DNA of 64,000 bases, taken from Bryobacteraceae bacterium. GTDB taxonomy: Bacteria; Acidobacteriota; Terriglobia; Bryobacterales; Bryobacteraceae. This document shows positions 8,360 to 16,108 of the stretch, piece by piece. The stretch covers positions 1 to 64,000 of the forward strand of contig CANGYQ010000013.1 in the NCBI GenBank assembly GCA_947458745.1, read 5' to 3'. Below the pieces are notes generated by a model. That model was not told the DNA's origin and made no database searches. It saw only the letters and a list, made by a program, of their open reading frames with translations. Numbering within the stretch: position 1 is the stretch's first letter; each line of letters begins with the position of its first letter. The position numbers and the translations under genes were made by a program.

Positions 8360-8370
8360 GAACACTGTTC
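8360..8370. promoter_or_regulatory. putative TetR operator upstream of tetR (autoregulation)
   Basis: GAACACTGTTC is a perfect 11-base inverted repeat lying 17 bases before the tetR ATG, between possible TTGCTT (8351-8356) and TAGAGT (8374-8379) hexamers. It shares the pattern RAACANTGTTY with both half-elements of the operator at 9155-9179 in front of the efflux operon. The repetition of one motif at both expected sites supports it as the TetR binding unit; binding itself is inference. Confidence 0.55.
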
Positions 8371-8386
8371 TGTTAGAGTCAGGGCG

Positions 8387-9004
8387 ATGGGTGTATCGGA
8401 ACGGAAAGCTCGGGCGAAAGAGGCACTCCGGCAGCATATTCTGGATGCGGCGACGGAGCTGTTTGTCTCGGAAGGCTACCAGAATGTTTCGATGCGGAAG
8501 ATCGCCGACAAGATCGAATACGCCCCCGCCACCATCTACCTCTACTTCAAGGACAAGCGAGAGATTGGCGAAACGATTGTCCGCGAAGTCTTTGAGCAGT
8601 TGACGGAGCAGTTGCAAACGCTGGAAAAGTCGATCACAGATCCCGGTGAAGCGTTGCGTGCGGGCCTTCGTTGCTACATTCTTTTTGGCCTGGAACATCC
8701 GCATCACTACCTGCTGACATTCGGCCCAGACCCGGAGCCCGACCTCTCGGGCGAGCTGACCCCCACGGACCGCGCCGGCCTGGAAGCGCTGGCGCAGCTT
8801 CGTAAAGCATTGATTCGCTGTATGGATGCGGGTACAGTGCGGCGGGACGATCCGGATGTTTTGGCGCAGACCACGTGGATGTGTCTCCACGGGATCACTC
8901 AGATGCTGATCTGCCTGAGGACCACTCCCAATTTTCCAATGGCCCCGGAAGAAGCCGTCATCTCCACCGGTCTTGACATTTTGCTGCGCGGCCTGCGCCC
9001 GTAG
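8387..9004 (+). CDS. TetR family transcriptional repressor
   Basis: 205 residues from ATG 8387; the longer in-frame start would only add upstream control DNA. The N-terminal helix-turn-helix is typical: RQHILDAATELFVSEGYQNV, SMRKIADKIEYAPATIYLYF, then the KDK turn. The C-terminal ligand-binding region is divergent, as usual. It stands directly before, and in the same direction as, a DevC-DevA-HlyD-TolC type export operon, with matching inverted repeats upstream of both units. It therefore probably represses itself and the exporter until an exported or toxic compound binds. The ligand is unknown. Confidence 0.88.
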   Translation: MGVSERKARAKEALRQHILDAATELFVSEGYQNVSMRKIADKIEYAPATIYLYFKDKREIGETIVREVFEQLTEQLQTLEKSITDPGEALRAGLRCYILFGLEHPHHYLLTFGPDPEPDLSGELTPTDRAGLEALAQLRKALIRCMDAGTVRRDDPDVLAQTTWMCLHGITQMLICLRTTPNFPMAPEEAVISTGLDILLRGLRP

Positions 9005-9125
9005 TACCCACCCGGCTCGTTGCCGGTCCAACTGGTTCACTCCGTTTCATTCCATGTGTTTCCGGCGGTCTCACCCAAGGATGCCATCGTCCACCCCATC
9101 TTCTGTCCCTAGGTGGGTTTTTCTC

Positions 9126-9154
9126 TTGACTTCCTCGACTGCAGTTCTCATAAT
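9126..9154 (+). promoter_or_regulatory. sigma-70-type promoter of the efflux operon
   Basis: TTGACT (9126-9131) and CATAAT (9149-9154) are separated by exactly 17 bases, one of the best matches to a housekeeping promoter in the window. The predicted start point falls inside the adjoining 25-base operator, and the first gene (ATG 9198) lies about 35 bases further on. Occupied operator would block transcription directly. Confidence 0.65.
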
Positions 9155-9179
9155 GAACAGTGTTTAGTAAACATTGTTC
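9155..9179. promoter_or_regulatory. 25-base near-palindromic operator, probable TetR site
   Basis: The two arms GAACAGTGTTT (9155-9165) and AAACATTGTTC (9169-9179) flank AGT. Over 25 bases only the centre and one symmetric pair break the dyad. Each arm also fits the RAACANTGTTY unit found upstream of tetR (8360-8370), so two overlapping dimers could bind, as described for some TetR-family repressors. It begins right after the -10 hexamer and so overlaps the predicted transcription start. Confidence 0.65.
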
Positions 9180-9197
9180 ACCAAAAGGACTGTGGTA

Positions 9198-10322
9198 ATG
9201 ACAACGCTGGCTTGGAAGAATCTTTTTTACGACAAAGTCCGATTGGCGGTCACGCTGACGGGAATCGTTTTTGCGCTGATCCTGATCATTGTGCAGTTCG
9301 GTTTGTTTCTGGGATTTCTGGATACAACGGCCAATGTGGTGGTCCGGTCCGGGGTTGACCTGTGGCTGACGGCTCCGGGTGTTCCGCATGTCAACGGAGC
9401 GGCCGCCTTTCCGGAGAAGCGCCGGTATAAGGCCCTGGCGGTGGAGGGCGTGGATCGCGTGGAACGGTTCGCCTTGCAATTCGCCCAATGGAAGCTGCCC
9501 ACCGGATCGCAGGAATCAGTCCAGGTGACGGGCTTCGATCTGGACGGGGGCATGGGTGGGCCGTGGAACATCATCGCGGGCAGCGTGGAAGCGTTGCGGG
9601 GCGACGACACGATCATCGTGGATCAGCTGTACCTGGAGAAGCTGGGCGTGAAGGGCTTGGGGGATTCCATTGAGATCAACCAGCGTCGCGCACGAATTGT
9701 CGGCTTAACTCAAGGCATCCGCAGCTTCACCACCTCACCCTACGTCTACACCAGCTTCAAGAATAGCCAGAACTACACACTGCTGAAGGAGGACGAGACC
9801 TACTTCCTGCTGGTGAAGGCCAGACCCGGCGTGGACCTGCAGAAGCTGAAGGCCGACCTGAAGGCAGCGATTCCGGATGTGGACGTCTTTACCAATGACG
9901 AAATGCGGAGCCTGACGCAGAGCTACTGGCTGTTCACCACAGGGGCGGGCGTCACCACCTTGATGGGCGCAGTGCTGGGCCTGCTGGTGGGCATCGTGGT
10001 GGTGGCGCAAACGATCTATTCCGCAACGGTGGACCACATTCGCGAGTTCGGCACGCTGAAAGCGATGGGCGCGCGGAACAGCTACATCTATCGCATCATC
10101 ATCGAACAGGCGCTGATCTCCGCCACGATGGGCTACAGCCTGGCGTTGGTAGCGGGCTGGTTTGTGGCCAAGAGTAGCGAAACAGGCAACGCTGCGATTC
10201 TGCTGCCGCCAGAGATGGCGGTGGGCCTGTTCTTCCTCGCGCTCGCCATGTGCATTATGGCCAGCGTAATCTCCATCCGCAAGGCCACCTCGATCGATCC
10301 GGCGATGGTCTTCAAGAGCTAG
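9198..10322 (+). CDS. DevC/FtsX-like ABC transporter permease
   Basis: 374 residues from ATG 9198, preceded by AAAAGGAC as ribosome-binding site; the longer TTG start would lie inside the operator. One membrane helix at about residues 20-42 (LTGIVFALILIIVQFGLFLG), a large periplasmic domain (about 45-250), then three C-terminal helices. This is the MacB/FtsX topology and most resembles the DevC type. Such permeases work with a DevA-like ATPase and an HlyD-like adaptor to export lipids or small molecules. All partners follow in order, so this is the membrane core of a tripartite pump. Confidence 0.85.
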   Translation: MTTLAWKNLFYDKVRLAVTLTGIVFALILIIVQFGLFLGFLDTTANVVVRSGVDLWLTAPGVPHVNGAAAFPEKRRYKALAVEGVDRVERFALQFAQWKLPTGSQESVQVTGFDLDGGMGGPWNIIAGSVEALRGDDTIIVDQLYLEKLGVKGLGDSIEINQRRARIVGLTQGIRSFTTSPYVYTSFKNSQNYTLLKEDETYFLLVKARPGVDLQKLKADLKAAIPDVDVFTNDEMRSLTQSYWLFTTGAGVTTLMGAVLGLLVGIVVVAQTIYSATVDHIREFGTLKAMGARNSYIYRIIIEQALISATMGYSLALVAGWFVAKSSETGNAAILLPPEMAVGLFFLALAMCIMASVISIRKATSIDPAMVFKS

Positions 10323-10348
10323 CCCCAACACCGGGAAAGGACACCAAT

Positions 10349-11077
10349 ATGCAACCACTCATTGAATTGCGCAACGTCACCAAGACCTACGGCACCGGCG
10401 ATTCTGCGGTGCACGCGCTGCGGGCCACCGATCTGACGGTGCGGGCGGGCGAGATACTACTGATGTGCGGACCTTCGGGGTCCGGCAAGACGACGCTGTT
10501 GTCGATCATGGGCGCGATTCTCAGCGCCACTTCCGGCAGCGTCAAGCTGTTGGGCCAGGAGATTGTCGGCATCAAGGAATCACGGCTGCCCGACATCCGG
10601 CTGAGCAACATCGGCTTCATCTTTCAGGGCTTCAACCTGTTCCCGGCGCTGACGGCGCTGGAGAACGTCGAGGTGGCCCTGACATTGAAGGGTCTTTCGA
10701 AAAGCGCCGCCCGCAAGCGCGCCCAGGAGTTGCTGGAGCAGGTGGGTTTGGCCGATCGCATGAAGCACCACCCGGCCGATCTCTCGGGCGGTCAAAAGCA
10801 GCGCGTGGCCATTGCCCGAGCACTGGCGGGAGATCCGAAGATCATCCTGGCCGATGAACCCACCGCGGCGCTCGATTCACAGAGCGGGCAACTGGTGATG
10901 GAGACGCTCTCCACCCTGGCCCGCGACCGTGGGCGGGCGGTGGTGATCGTTACCCATGATTCGCGCGTGCTGCATTACGGCACACGCATGGTCCATATTG
11001 CCGATGGCCGCTTGGAAGAACAAGCCCACGGCGTACAACAGTCCAACCAGATCGAACACGAAGGAGTCACCGCATGA
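10349..11077 (+). CDS. DevA/MacB-type ABC transporter ATP-binding protein
   Basis: 242 residues from ATG 10349, with GGGAAAGG upstream as ribosome-binding site. All nucleotide-binding motifs are present: Walker A GPSGSGKTT (41-49), Q-loop FQGFN, signature LSGGQ (145-149), Walker B IILADEP (165-171) and the switch histidine in VIVTHD. The length and the LolD/MacB-like pattern fit exporters that use mechanotransmission rather than a classical transport channel. It lies 26 bases after the permease and its TGA overlaps the adaptor ATG by 4 bases. It should energise the export complex encoded by this operon. Confidence 0.92.
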   Translation: MQPLIELRNVTKTYGTGDSAVHALRATDLTVRAGEILLMCGPSGSGKTTLLSIMGAILSATSGSVKLLGQEIVGIKESRLPDIRLSNIGFIFQGFNLFPALTALENVEVALTLKGLSKSAARKRAQELLEQVGLADRMKHHPADLSGGQKQRVAIARALAGDPKIILADEPTAALDSQSGQLVMETLSTLARDRGRAVVIVTHDSRVLHYGTRMVHIADGRLEEQAHGVQQSNQIEHEGVTA

Positions 11078-12114
11078 AACGCACATTGATCATTACCCTG
11101 GCCGCCATCCTGGTGACGGGAGCCGCGCTTTACTGGGCACGCCCGGGCGTAAAGGCCGCCAACCCGGCCGAGACGCCAGCAGCCACGCCCCGCAAGAACT
11201 CCGGTGAGATGGTGGTGGCCGCCGGTCGCGTGGAGCCCGCCTCGGAGGAGATCAAGATCGGCAGCGAAGTCGACGGCAAGCTGGCTCAAGTGCCGGTGGC
11301 GGAAGGGGACCAGGTGAAGCGCGGGCAGATCCTGGCCGTATTGGTAAACGCGGACTATCAGGCTCGCGTGGCGCTGGCCGAAGCGTCGATCCGCGAGCGG
11401 CAGGCGGATCTCGAACGCCTGACCAACGGCAACCGCGCCCAGGAGAAGCGCGAATCCGACGCCATCGTGCGCGAGGCGGAAGCGGTGCTGGCCAACACCC
11501 AGGCCGAGTTGGACCGGCGGCGCAGCCTGCTGGACCGGGGCGCGATTGCGCGCTTTGAGTTCGATTCCGCTGAGCGCGAGTTTCGCGTCGCCCGCGCCCG
11601 GCTGGACGCCGCGAAGGAACGCTCCGGTTTGGTGCATGAAGGCTTCCGTGCGGAGGACCGCAAGCGGGTTGAGGCTGAGATCCAGCGCGCCCAGGCGCAG
11701 CTGCGCGAAACGCAGGCGATGCTGGCCAAGACCTACATCCGCTCACCCATCGACGGTGTCGTGCTCCGCAAGAAGCTGCGGGCGGGTGAAAGCGTCTCGG
11801 GCAAAGGCGACACGCCGGTGGTAACTCTGGGTGACCTGTCACGCTTGCGCGTGCGGGCCGATGTGGATGAAAGCGACGTGGCGCGGTTGATGCTGGGCCA
11901 GGCCGCTCATGTGACGGCCGCCGCTTATGGTGACCGCAAGTTCACGGGCAAGGTGGTTAAGATTGGCCAGATTCTGGGCCGCAAAAACATCCGTACCGAC
12001 GAACCGACCGAACGCGTGGACACGAAGATTCTGGAGACGCTGATTGAGTTGGACTCCGGCCAACAGATCCCGGCCGGTTTGCGTGTGGATACGTTTATCC
12101 ACACGACCCGCTAA
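11074..12114 (+). CDS. HlyD-family periplasmic adaptor (membrane fusion protein)
   Basis: 346 residues. An N-terminal membrane anchor or signal (RTLIITLAAILVTGAALYWA) is followed by a lipoyl half (GSEVDGKLAQVPVAEGDQVK), a long alanine- and arginine-rich coiled-coil hairpin (about 95-220), the second lipoyl half (YIRSPIDGVVLRKKL) and a beta-barrel domain. This is the standard adaptor that links an inner-membrane transporter to a TolC channel, close to the DevB type. ATGA overlap with the ATPase gene implies coupled translation. The substrate of the pump cannot be read from the sequence. Confidence 0.9.
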   Translation: MKRTLIITLAAILVTGAALYWARPGVKAANPAETPAATPRKNSGEMVVAAGRVEPASEEIKIGSEVDGKLAQVPVAEGDQVKRGQILAVLVNADYQARVALAEASIRERQADLERLTNGNRAQEKRESDAIVREAEAVLANTQAELDRRRSLLDRGAIARFEFDSAEREFRVARARLDAAKERSGLVHEGFRAEDRKRVEAEIQRAQAQLRETQAMLAKTYIRSPIDGVVLRKKLRAGESVSGKGDTPVVTLGDLSRLRVRADVDESDVARLMLGQAAHVTAAAYGDRKFTGKVVKIGQILGRKNIRTDEPTERVDTKILETLIELDSGQQIPAGLRVDTFIHTTR

Positions 12115-12165
12115 GGCTCGTCTTCACACTACAAATACTTACAGAAAGAGTTTAGGAGCACTGAT

Positions 12166-13428
12166 ATGTACGCCCTGGTGGCACTTACGCTAGCCGTGTC
12201 TCTACGCGACGCCGTGGAGCAGGCAGGCAAACTAAACCCCGATGTCGCGCTGGCGCGGCTGCGGGTGATGGAGGCGGAAGCACAAGCCGCTTCGGTCCGG
12301 TCGGCGCAACTGCCGCAACTGAACGCCACGGTGGGACAGACTTACCAGACCACCAACCTGCAAGGGATCGGCGTCATCATTCCCGGTGTCTCCTCGCGGG
12401 TGGGGCCGTTTAAGGTGTTCGACACGAGGCCCCGGCTGACGCAGACCATCTTCGACGCTGGGCTGGTGTCGCAGATCCGGGCGGCCCGCATCGCCGTCGA
12501 ACAGAACCGCTATGCCGTGGAAGCGGCGCGGGAAGCCACGCAGCAGGCCGTGCTGGACCTGTACCTGCAAGCATTGCAGGCCGAGTCCCGCATACTGGCC
12601 TCGAAGGCACGCCTGGAGACAGCTCGGGTGGTGCTGAAGCAGGCGCGGGACCGCGAGGCCTCCGGCGCGGCATCGAAGCTGGATATCGCGCGCTCCGAAC
12701 AGGAGTTCTACAACGAAGAGCAAGTGATGGTGAATGCCGAACGGGACTACCGCGTGTTGAAGACGGCGCTGGCCCGCGCCATTGGCCTTGATAGTGAAAA
12801 GCTGGATATCGAGCGGATGGACGCGAATCCGATGAAGCTGCTTCCGCCCGCCGATGCCGAGACCAAGGCCGCCATGACCGGGCGCGCCGAGTTGAAGTCT
12901 GACGAAGCCGGGATCCGGCGAGCCACCCAAGAGATGGAACGCGCGCGGCGTGAGTATCTGCCCAAAGTCGGCTTCAGCGGCGACTATGGCGTTTTGGGCC
13001 AACACCCGGCGCAGAATCTCTCCACCTACTCGGTGGGGGTCTCGGCATCCATTCCGATCTGGACCAGTGGCCGGATCTCGGCTGACGTTGCCGCCGCGCG
13101 GGCTCGGGTTGACCAGGCTAAAGAACAGTTCCGCCGTACGCGGTTGGCGGTGGAAGACGAAACCCGGCAGTCATTGCTGCGCTGGCAGGCGGCGCGGGAG
13201 ACGCTGGTGCTGGCCGAAAAAGCCTCCGCAGCGGCCCGGGAGAGCGTGGCGCTGGCCCGGTTGCGGTTTGAGGCGGGCTTGTCCACCAACATCGACACGG
13301 TGATCGCCCAGGGGCGGTTGGCGGAGGCGGAGGATGCAGAGATCCGCAATCGATATGAAGTGTTGCGGGCGCGCGCGTCGTATGCCCGGTCGAAGGGTGA
13401 CGTCAATACTTTCTTCGAAGGGATGTAG
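12166..13428 (+). CDS. TolC-family outer membrane efflux protein
   Basis: 420 residues. A short hydrophobic N-terminus (MYALVALTLAVS) could serve as export signal. Two repeats of the outer-membrane-factor type are visible: long heptad-rich helices (about 60-190 and 270-400) with the conserved LPQLNATVGQTY near residue 45 and a matching YLPKVGFSGDYG near 265. A TAGGAG ribosome-binding site lies 7 bases before the ATG. It is 51 bases after the HlyD gene and completes the permease-ATPase-adaptor-channel set. A 6-base-pair GC hairpin follows the stop at 13457-13471. Confidence 0.88.
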   Translation: MYALVALTLAVSLRDAVEQAGKLNPDVALARLRVMEAEAQAASVRSAQLPQLNATVGQTYQTTNLQGIGVIIPGVSSRVGPFKVFDTRPRLTQTIFDAGLVSQIRAARIAVEQNRYAVEAAREATQQAVLDLYLQALQAESRILASKARLETARVVLKQARDREASGAASKLDIARSEQEFYNEEQVMVNAERDYRVLKTALARAIGLDSEKLDIERMDANPMKLLPPADAETKAAMTGRAELKSDEAGIRRATQEMERARREYLPKVGFSGDYGVLGQHPAQNLSTYSVGVSASIPIWTSGRISADVAAARARVDQAKEQFRRTRLAVEDETRQSLLRWQAARETLVLAEKASAAARESVALARLRFEAGLSTNIDTVIAQGRLAEAEDAEIRNRYEVLRARASYARSKGDVNTFFEGM

Positions 13429-13456
13429 CGCCGGAAGTCGGTATAATCGCGATCAC

Positions 13457-13471
13457 GCCCGCCCAGCGGGC
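13457..13471 (+). terminator. short GC hairpin after the efflux operon (weak terminator or leader hairpin)
   Basis: GCCCGC-CCA-GCGGGC is a perfect 6-base-pair stem with a 3-base loop, 28 bases after the tolC-like stop and 10 bases before the next ATG. No run of T follows, so it is not a classical intrinsic terminator. It may end the efflux transcript or mask the start of the next gene. A TATAAT at 13442-13447 just before it could be a -10 for the glycosidase-like gene. Confidence 0.25.
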
Positions 13472-13481
13472 GGCAACTTTC

Positions 13482-14555
13482 ATGAATCGCCGAACCGTAC
13501 TTTCGCTCCCGCTGGCGGCTGCCGCCGCCGCTGCCACCCGCAAGACTGACTTGGCGATTGAGAAGGACGGCTTCCGGATCAACGGCAAGCCCACTTATGC
13601 CGGCCGCCGTTATCGTGACCTGAAGATCGAAGGGCTACTGATGAATTCGCGGATGGTGCAGGGCATCTTTGATGACAGTAATCCCGAGACCCGGAACCGC
13701 TGGGCGTACCCAGACACCAAGCGGTGGGATGCGGACCGCAACACCCGCGAGTTTATCGCCGCGATGCCGGAATGGAAGCGCCATGGCCTATTGAGCTTCA
13801 CCATCAACCTGCAGGGCGGCAGCCCGGAAGGCTACTCCAAAGGACAGCCCTGGGAAACCGGTGCCATCGCCGCTGATGGAACGCTGAAGCCCGCGTACAT
13901 GAGGCGGCTGGAGCTGATCTTGAATCGCGCTGACGAACTCGGCATGGTGGCCATCGTGGGTGGCTATTACTTTGGGCAGGACCAACGCGTGAAGGATGAA
14001 GCCGCCGTCAAACGGAGTATTGAGCTGCTGACCGGCTGGCTGCTGGACCACGACTACCGGAACGTGCTGCTGGAGATCGACAACGAATGCAACGTGAAGG
14101 CCTACGATCACGACATTCTAAAGCCGGAGCGGGTGCATGAGTTGATCCTGATGGCTAAGCAGATGACGCGTCGCGGGCGCCGCCTGTTGGTGGGCACCAG
14201 CTACGGCGGCGGAGCGGTGCCATTGCCGAATGTCGTGAAGGCGTCCGACTATTTGCTGCTCCACGGGAACGGCGTCAAGGACCCGGCCCGCATCACCGAG
14301 ATGGTGCGCCAGACCCGGCAAGTGGACGGCTACCGGCCGATGCCCATTCTGTTTAACGAAGACGATCATTTCAACTTCGATCAGCCGCTGAACAACATGA
14401 TGGCCGCAGTGGGCGAGTATGCCTCCTGGGGCTACTTTGATCCGGGGGCGAGCGACTATTCCGATGGTTATCAGTGCCCGCCGGTCAACTGGGGTTTGTC
14501 GACGGATCGCAAGCGCGCCTTCTTTGGCCTGCTGAAGCAAGTGACTGGAGCGTAG
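13482..14555 (+). CDS. Tat-exported glycosidase-like (clan GH-A type) protein
   Basis: 357 residues. The N-terminus MNRRTVLSLPLAAAAAAATR has a twin-arginine motif and an alanine-rich stretch, suggesting Tat export. The body looks like a (beta/alpha)8 barrel. LLEIDNEC puts an Asn-Glu pair at 201-202 after a beta strand, as for the acid/base of clan GH-A enzymes, and ILFNEDDH gives E293 as a possible nucleophile 91 residues later. Homologous hypothetical proteins are common in Acidobacteria and Planctomycetes. Substrate unknown. The next gene, an amidohydrolase, begins 4 bases after the stop, so both are likely one transcript. Confidence 0.65.
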   Translation: MNRRTVLSLPLAAAAAAATRKTDLAIEKDGFRINGKPTYAGRRYRDLKIEGLLMNSRMVQGIFDDSNPETRNRWAYPDTKRWDADRNTREFIAAMPEWKRHGLLSFTINLQGGSPEGYSKGQPWETGAIAADGTLKPAYMRRLELILNRADELGMVAIVGGYYFGQDQRVKDEAAVKRSIELLTGWLLDHDYRNVLLEIDNECNVKAYDHDILKPERVHELILMAKQMTRRGRRLLVGTSYGGGAVPLPNVVKASDYLLLHGNGVKDPARITEMVRQTRQVDGYRPMPILFNEDDHFNFDQPLNNMMAAVGEYASWGYFDPGASDYSDGYQCPPVNWGLSTDRKRAFFGLLKQVTGA

Positions 14556-14559
14556 CCAG

Positions 14560-15306
14560 ATGCGAGGCCGCTTTCGTGTCTTTGACACCCATACACACAT
14601 CGGCACGGCGCTGCACAGCGGGCGCCAGTATTCGGCTGATCAGCTACTGCGCGCAATGGACCGGGCGGGTATTGACCGGTCACTGGTGATTCCCTTCCCG
14701 GTAGTGGCTGACGCTCGCGCGGCACATGATGAGATCGGACGGGCGGTGCAGGCACATCCGGACCGGCTCAGCGGTGTCGTCTGCCTGAATCCCTTCCTGC
14801 CCCGGGCGGAGTTTTTGGACGAAGTTCGCCGCGCTGTCGAGACCTATGGCTTCCGCGCCTTGAAGCTGCAGCCGCAGTACCAGCCGCTGAATCCGCTGTG
14901 GCGCACGAGTGACTTCTTTTTTGAGACGGCCTTGGAACACCGGTTGCCCATCATCTGCCACACCGGCTCCGGTATTCCCTATTCCCTGCCCGCCTTGATG
15001 ATGGACCCGGCGCGGCGGTATCCCGACCTGAAGATTGTGCTCGCCCATTGCGGCGGTGGGCTGCTGGTGGGCGAAGCGATTGTGGCGGCGGACTTCTGCC
15101 CCAACATCTATCTGGAGCTATCCAGCCTGATGCCAAACCACGTGCTGGAGGTGATGCACCGCGTGCCGAGCAGCCGGCTGATGATCGGCTCCGACCTGGC
15201 GGAGAACCTTGATGTCGAAATCGGCAAGATTGAGGGCTTGGCCGTCAACGATGAGGACAAGCGCCGAGTGTTGTGGGAGACGGGCTGCGCGGTGTTTGGC
15301 GGGTAG
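14560..15306 (+). CDS. amidohydrolase-2 family metal-dependent hydrolase
   Basis: 248 residues, no signal peptide. The metal-binding pattern of the amidohydrolase superfamily is visible: DTHTHIG (HxH, residues 9-15), ICHTGSG (near 130), LAHCGGG (near 160) and the late aspartate in IGSDLAEN (near 210). Members hydrolyse or decarboxylate small cyclic acids and esters; the substrate is not evident. It starts 4 bases after the glycosidase-like gene, pointing to a shared transcript, and converges on the ROK gene with 6 bases between stops. Confidence 0.8.
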   Translation: MRGRFRVFDTHTHIGTALHSGRQYSADQLLRAMDRAGIDRSLVIPFPVVADARAAHDEIGRAVQAHPDRLSGVVCLNPFLPRAEFLDEVRRAVETYGFRALKLQPQYQPLNPLWRTSDFFFETALEHRLPIICHTGSGIPYSLPALMMDPARRYPDLKIVLAHCGGGLLVGEAIVAADFCPNIYLELSSLMPNHVLEVMHRVPSSRLMIGSDLAENLDVEIGKIEGLAVNDEDKRRVLWETGCAVFGG

Positions 15307-15312
15307 CCCGGC

Positions 15313-16107
15313 CTACAGCACCAGCGCGAGGGAGCCCAACACCCCGGCGCGATCCCCCAGCTTGGGCCGGACCAGTTTGGGTGCGGGTACGTAGCCGCGC
15401 AGTTCCTGCTTCAGCTTGACGCGCACGGCTTCGATCAGGCCCTTGGTCTTCATCACGCCGCCACCCATCACGATCATCTTGGGTGACAGCGTGCAGGTGA
15501 TGTTCATCAACGCCCAGGCCAGATAGTCGGCTTCGTAGGCGCCACCAGAGGCGGCCACGGCGGGGCCACTAGCCATGCCCTCCAGGCAATCGCCATGCAG
15601 GGGGCAGACGCCCTTGAAACGGTCACCTTTGACTCGCGGGAGGCGGAGGTGGCCCATTTCCGGATGAGCCAGGCCACGCGCGAGCCGGCCATTCACCATG
15701 GCACCGCCGCCGATCCCGGTGCCGACGGTGAGGTAGACAAAATCATCAATGCCTTGCACCGCGCCCCAGCGGTGTTCGCCGAGGGCGGCCGCGTTGACGT
15801 CGGTGTCGATGGCGACCTTCACATCAAGCGCCCGCTGAATGATAGTGCCGATGGGGACGCCGCGCCAGTCGAGCTTGGGTGTGGTCTTGGTGATGGCGGC
15901 GCGTTCCAGATCCACCGGGCCAAAACAGCCGATGCCGATCTTCTTCACGCCCCGTCCGGCAAAGAAGGCGATGACATCGCGGAGGGTCTCTTCCGGGGAG
16001 CGCGTCGGGATGGGCGGCGAGACTTCCAGGTCGGCCGGCCCGGTGCCCACCGCGCAGATGAACTTGGTGCCACCCGCTTCGATGGCACCAACCAGAGCGG
16101 TGCCCAT
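15313..16107 (-). CDS. ROK family sugar kinase (fructokinase-like)
   Basis: 264 residues. The N-terminal phosphate loop reads GAIEAGGTKF (residues 8-17), followed by IGCFGPVDL, AIDTDVNAAALGEHRWG and the sugar- and metal-binding HPEMGHLRLPR. The zinc-type cysteines appear as CPLHGDC. EAGGTK in place of DxGGT and the CPLHGDC zinc box are typical of the bacterial fructokinase/mannokinase branch rather than of glucokinases or repressors; there is no DNA-binding domain. It would phosphorylate a hexose in the cytosol. Its ATG lies one base after the stop of the ceramidase-family gene, so the two form an operon. Confidence 0.87.
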   Translation of the reverse strand: MGTALVGAIEAGGTKFICAVGTGPADLEVSPPIPTRSPEETLRDVIAFFAGRGVKKIGIGCFGPVDLERAAITKTTPKLDWRGVPIGTIIQRALDVKVAIDTDVNAAALGEHRWGAVQGIDDFVYLTVGTGIGGGAMVNGRLARGLAHPEMGHLRLPRVKGDRFKGVCPLHGDCLEGMASGPAVAASGGAYEADYLAWALMNITCTLSPKMIVMGGGVMKTKGLIEAVRVKLKQELRGYVPAPKLVRPKLGDRAGVLGSLALVL

Positions 16108-16108
16108 C

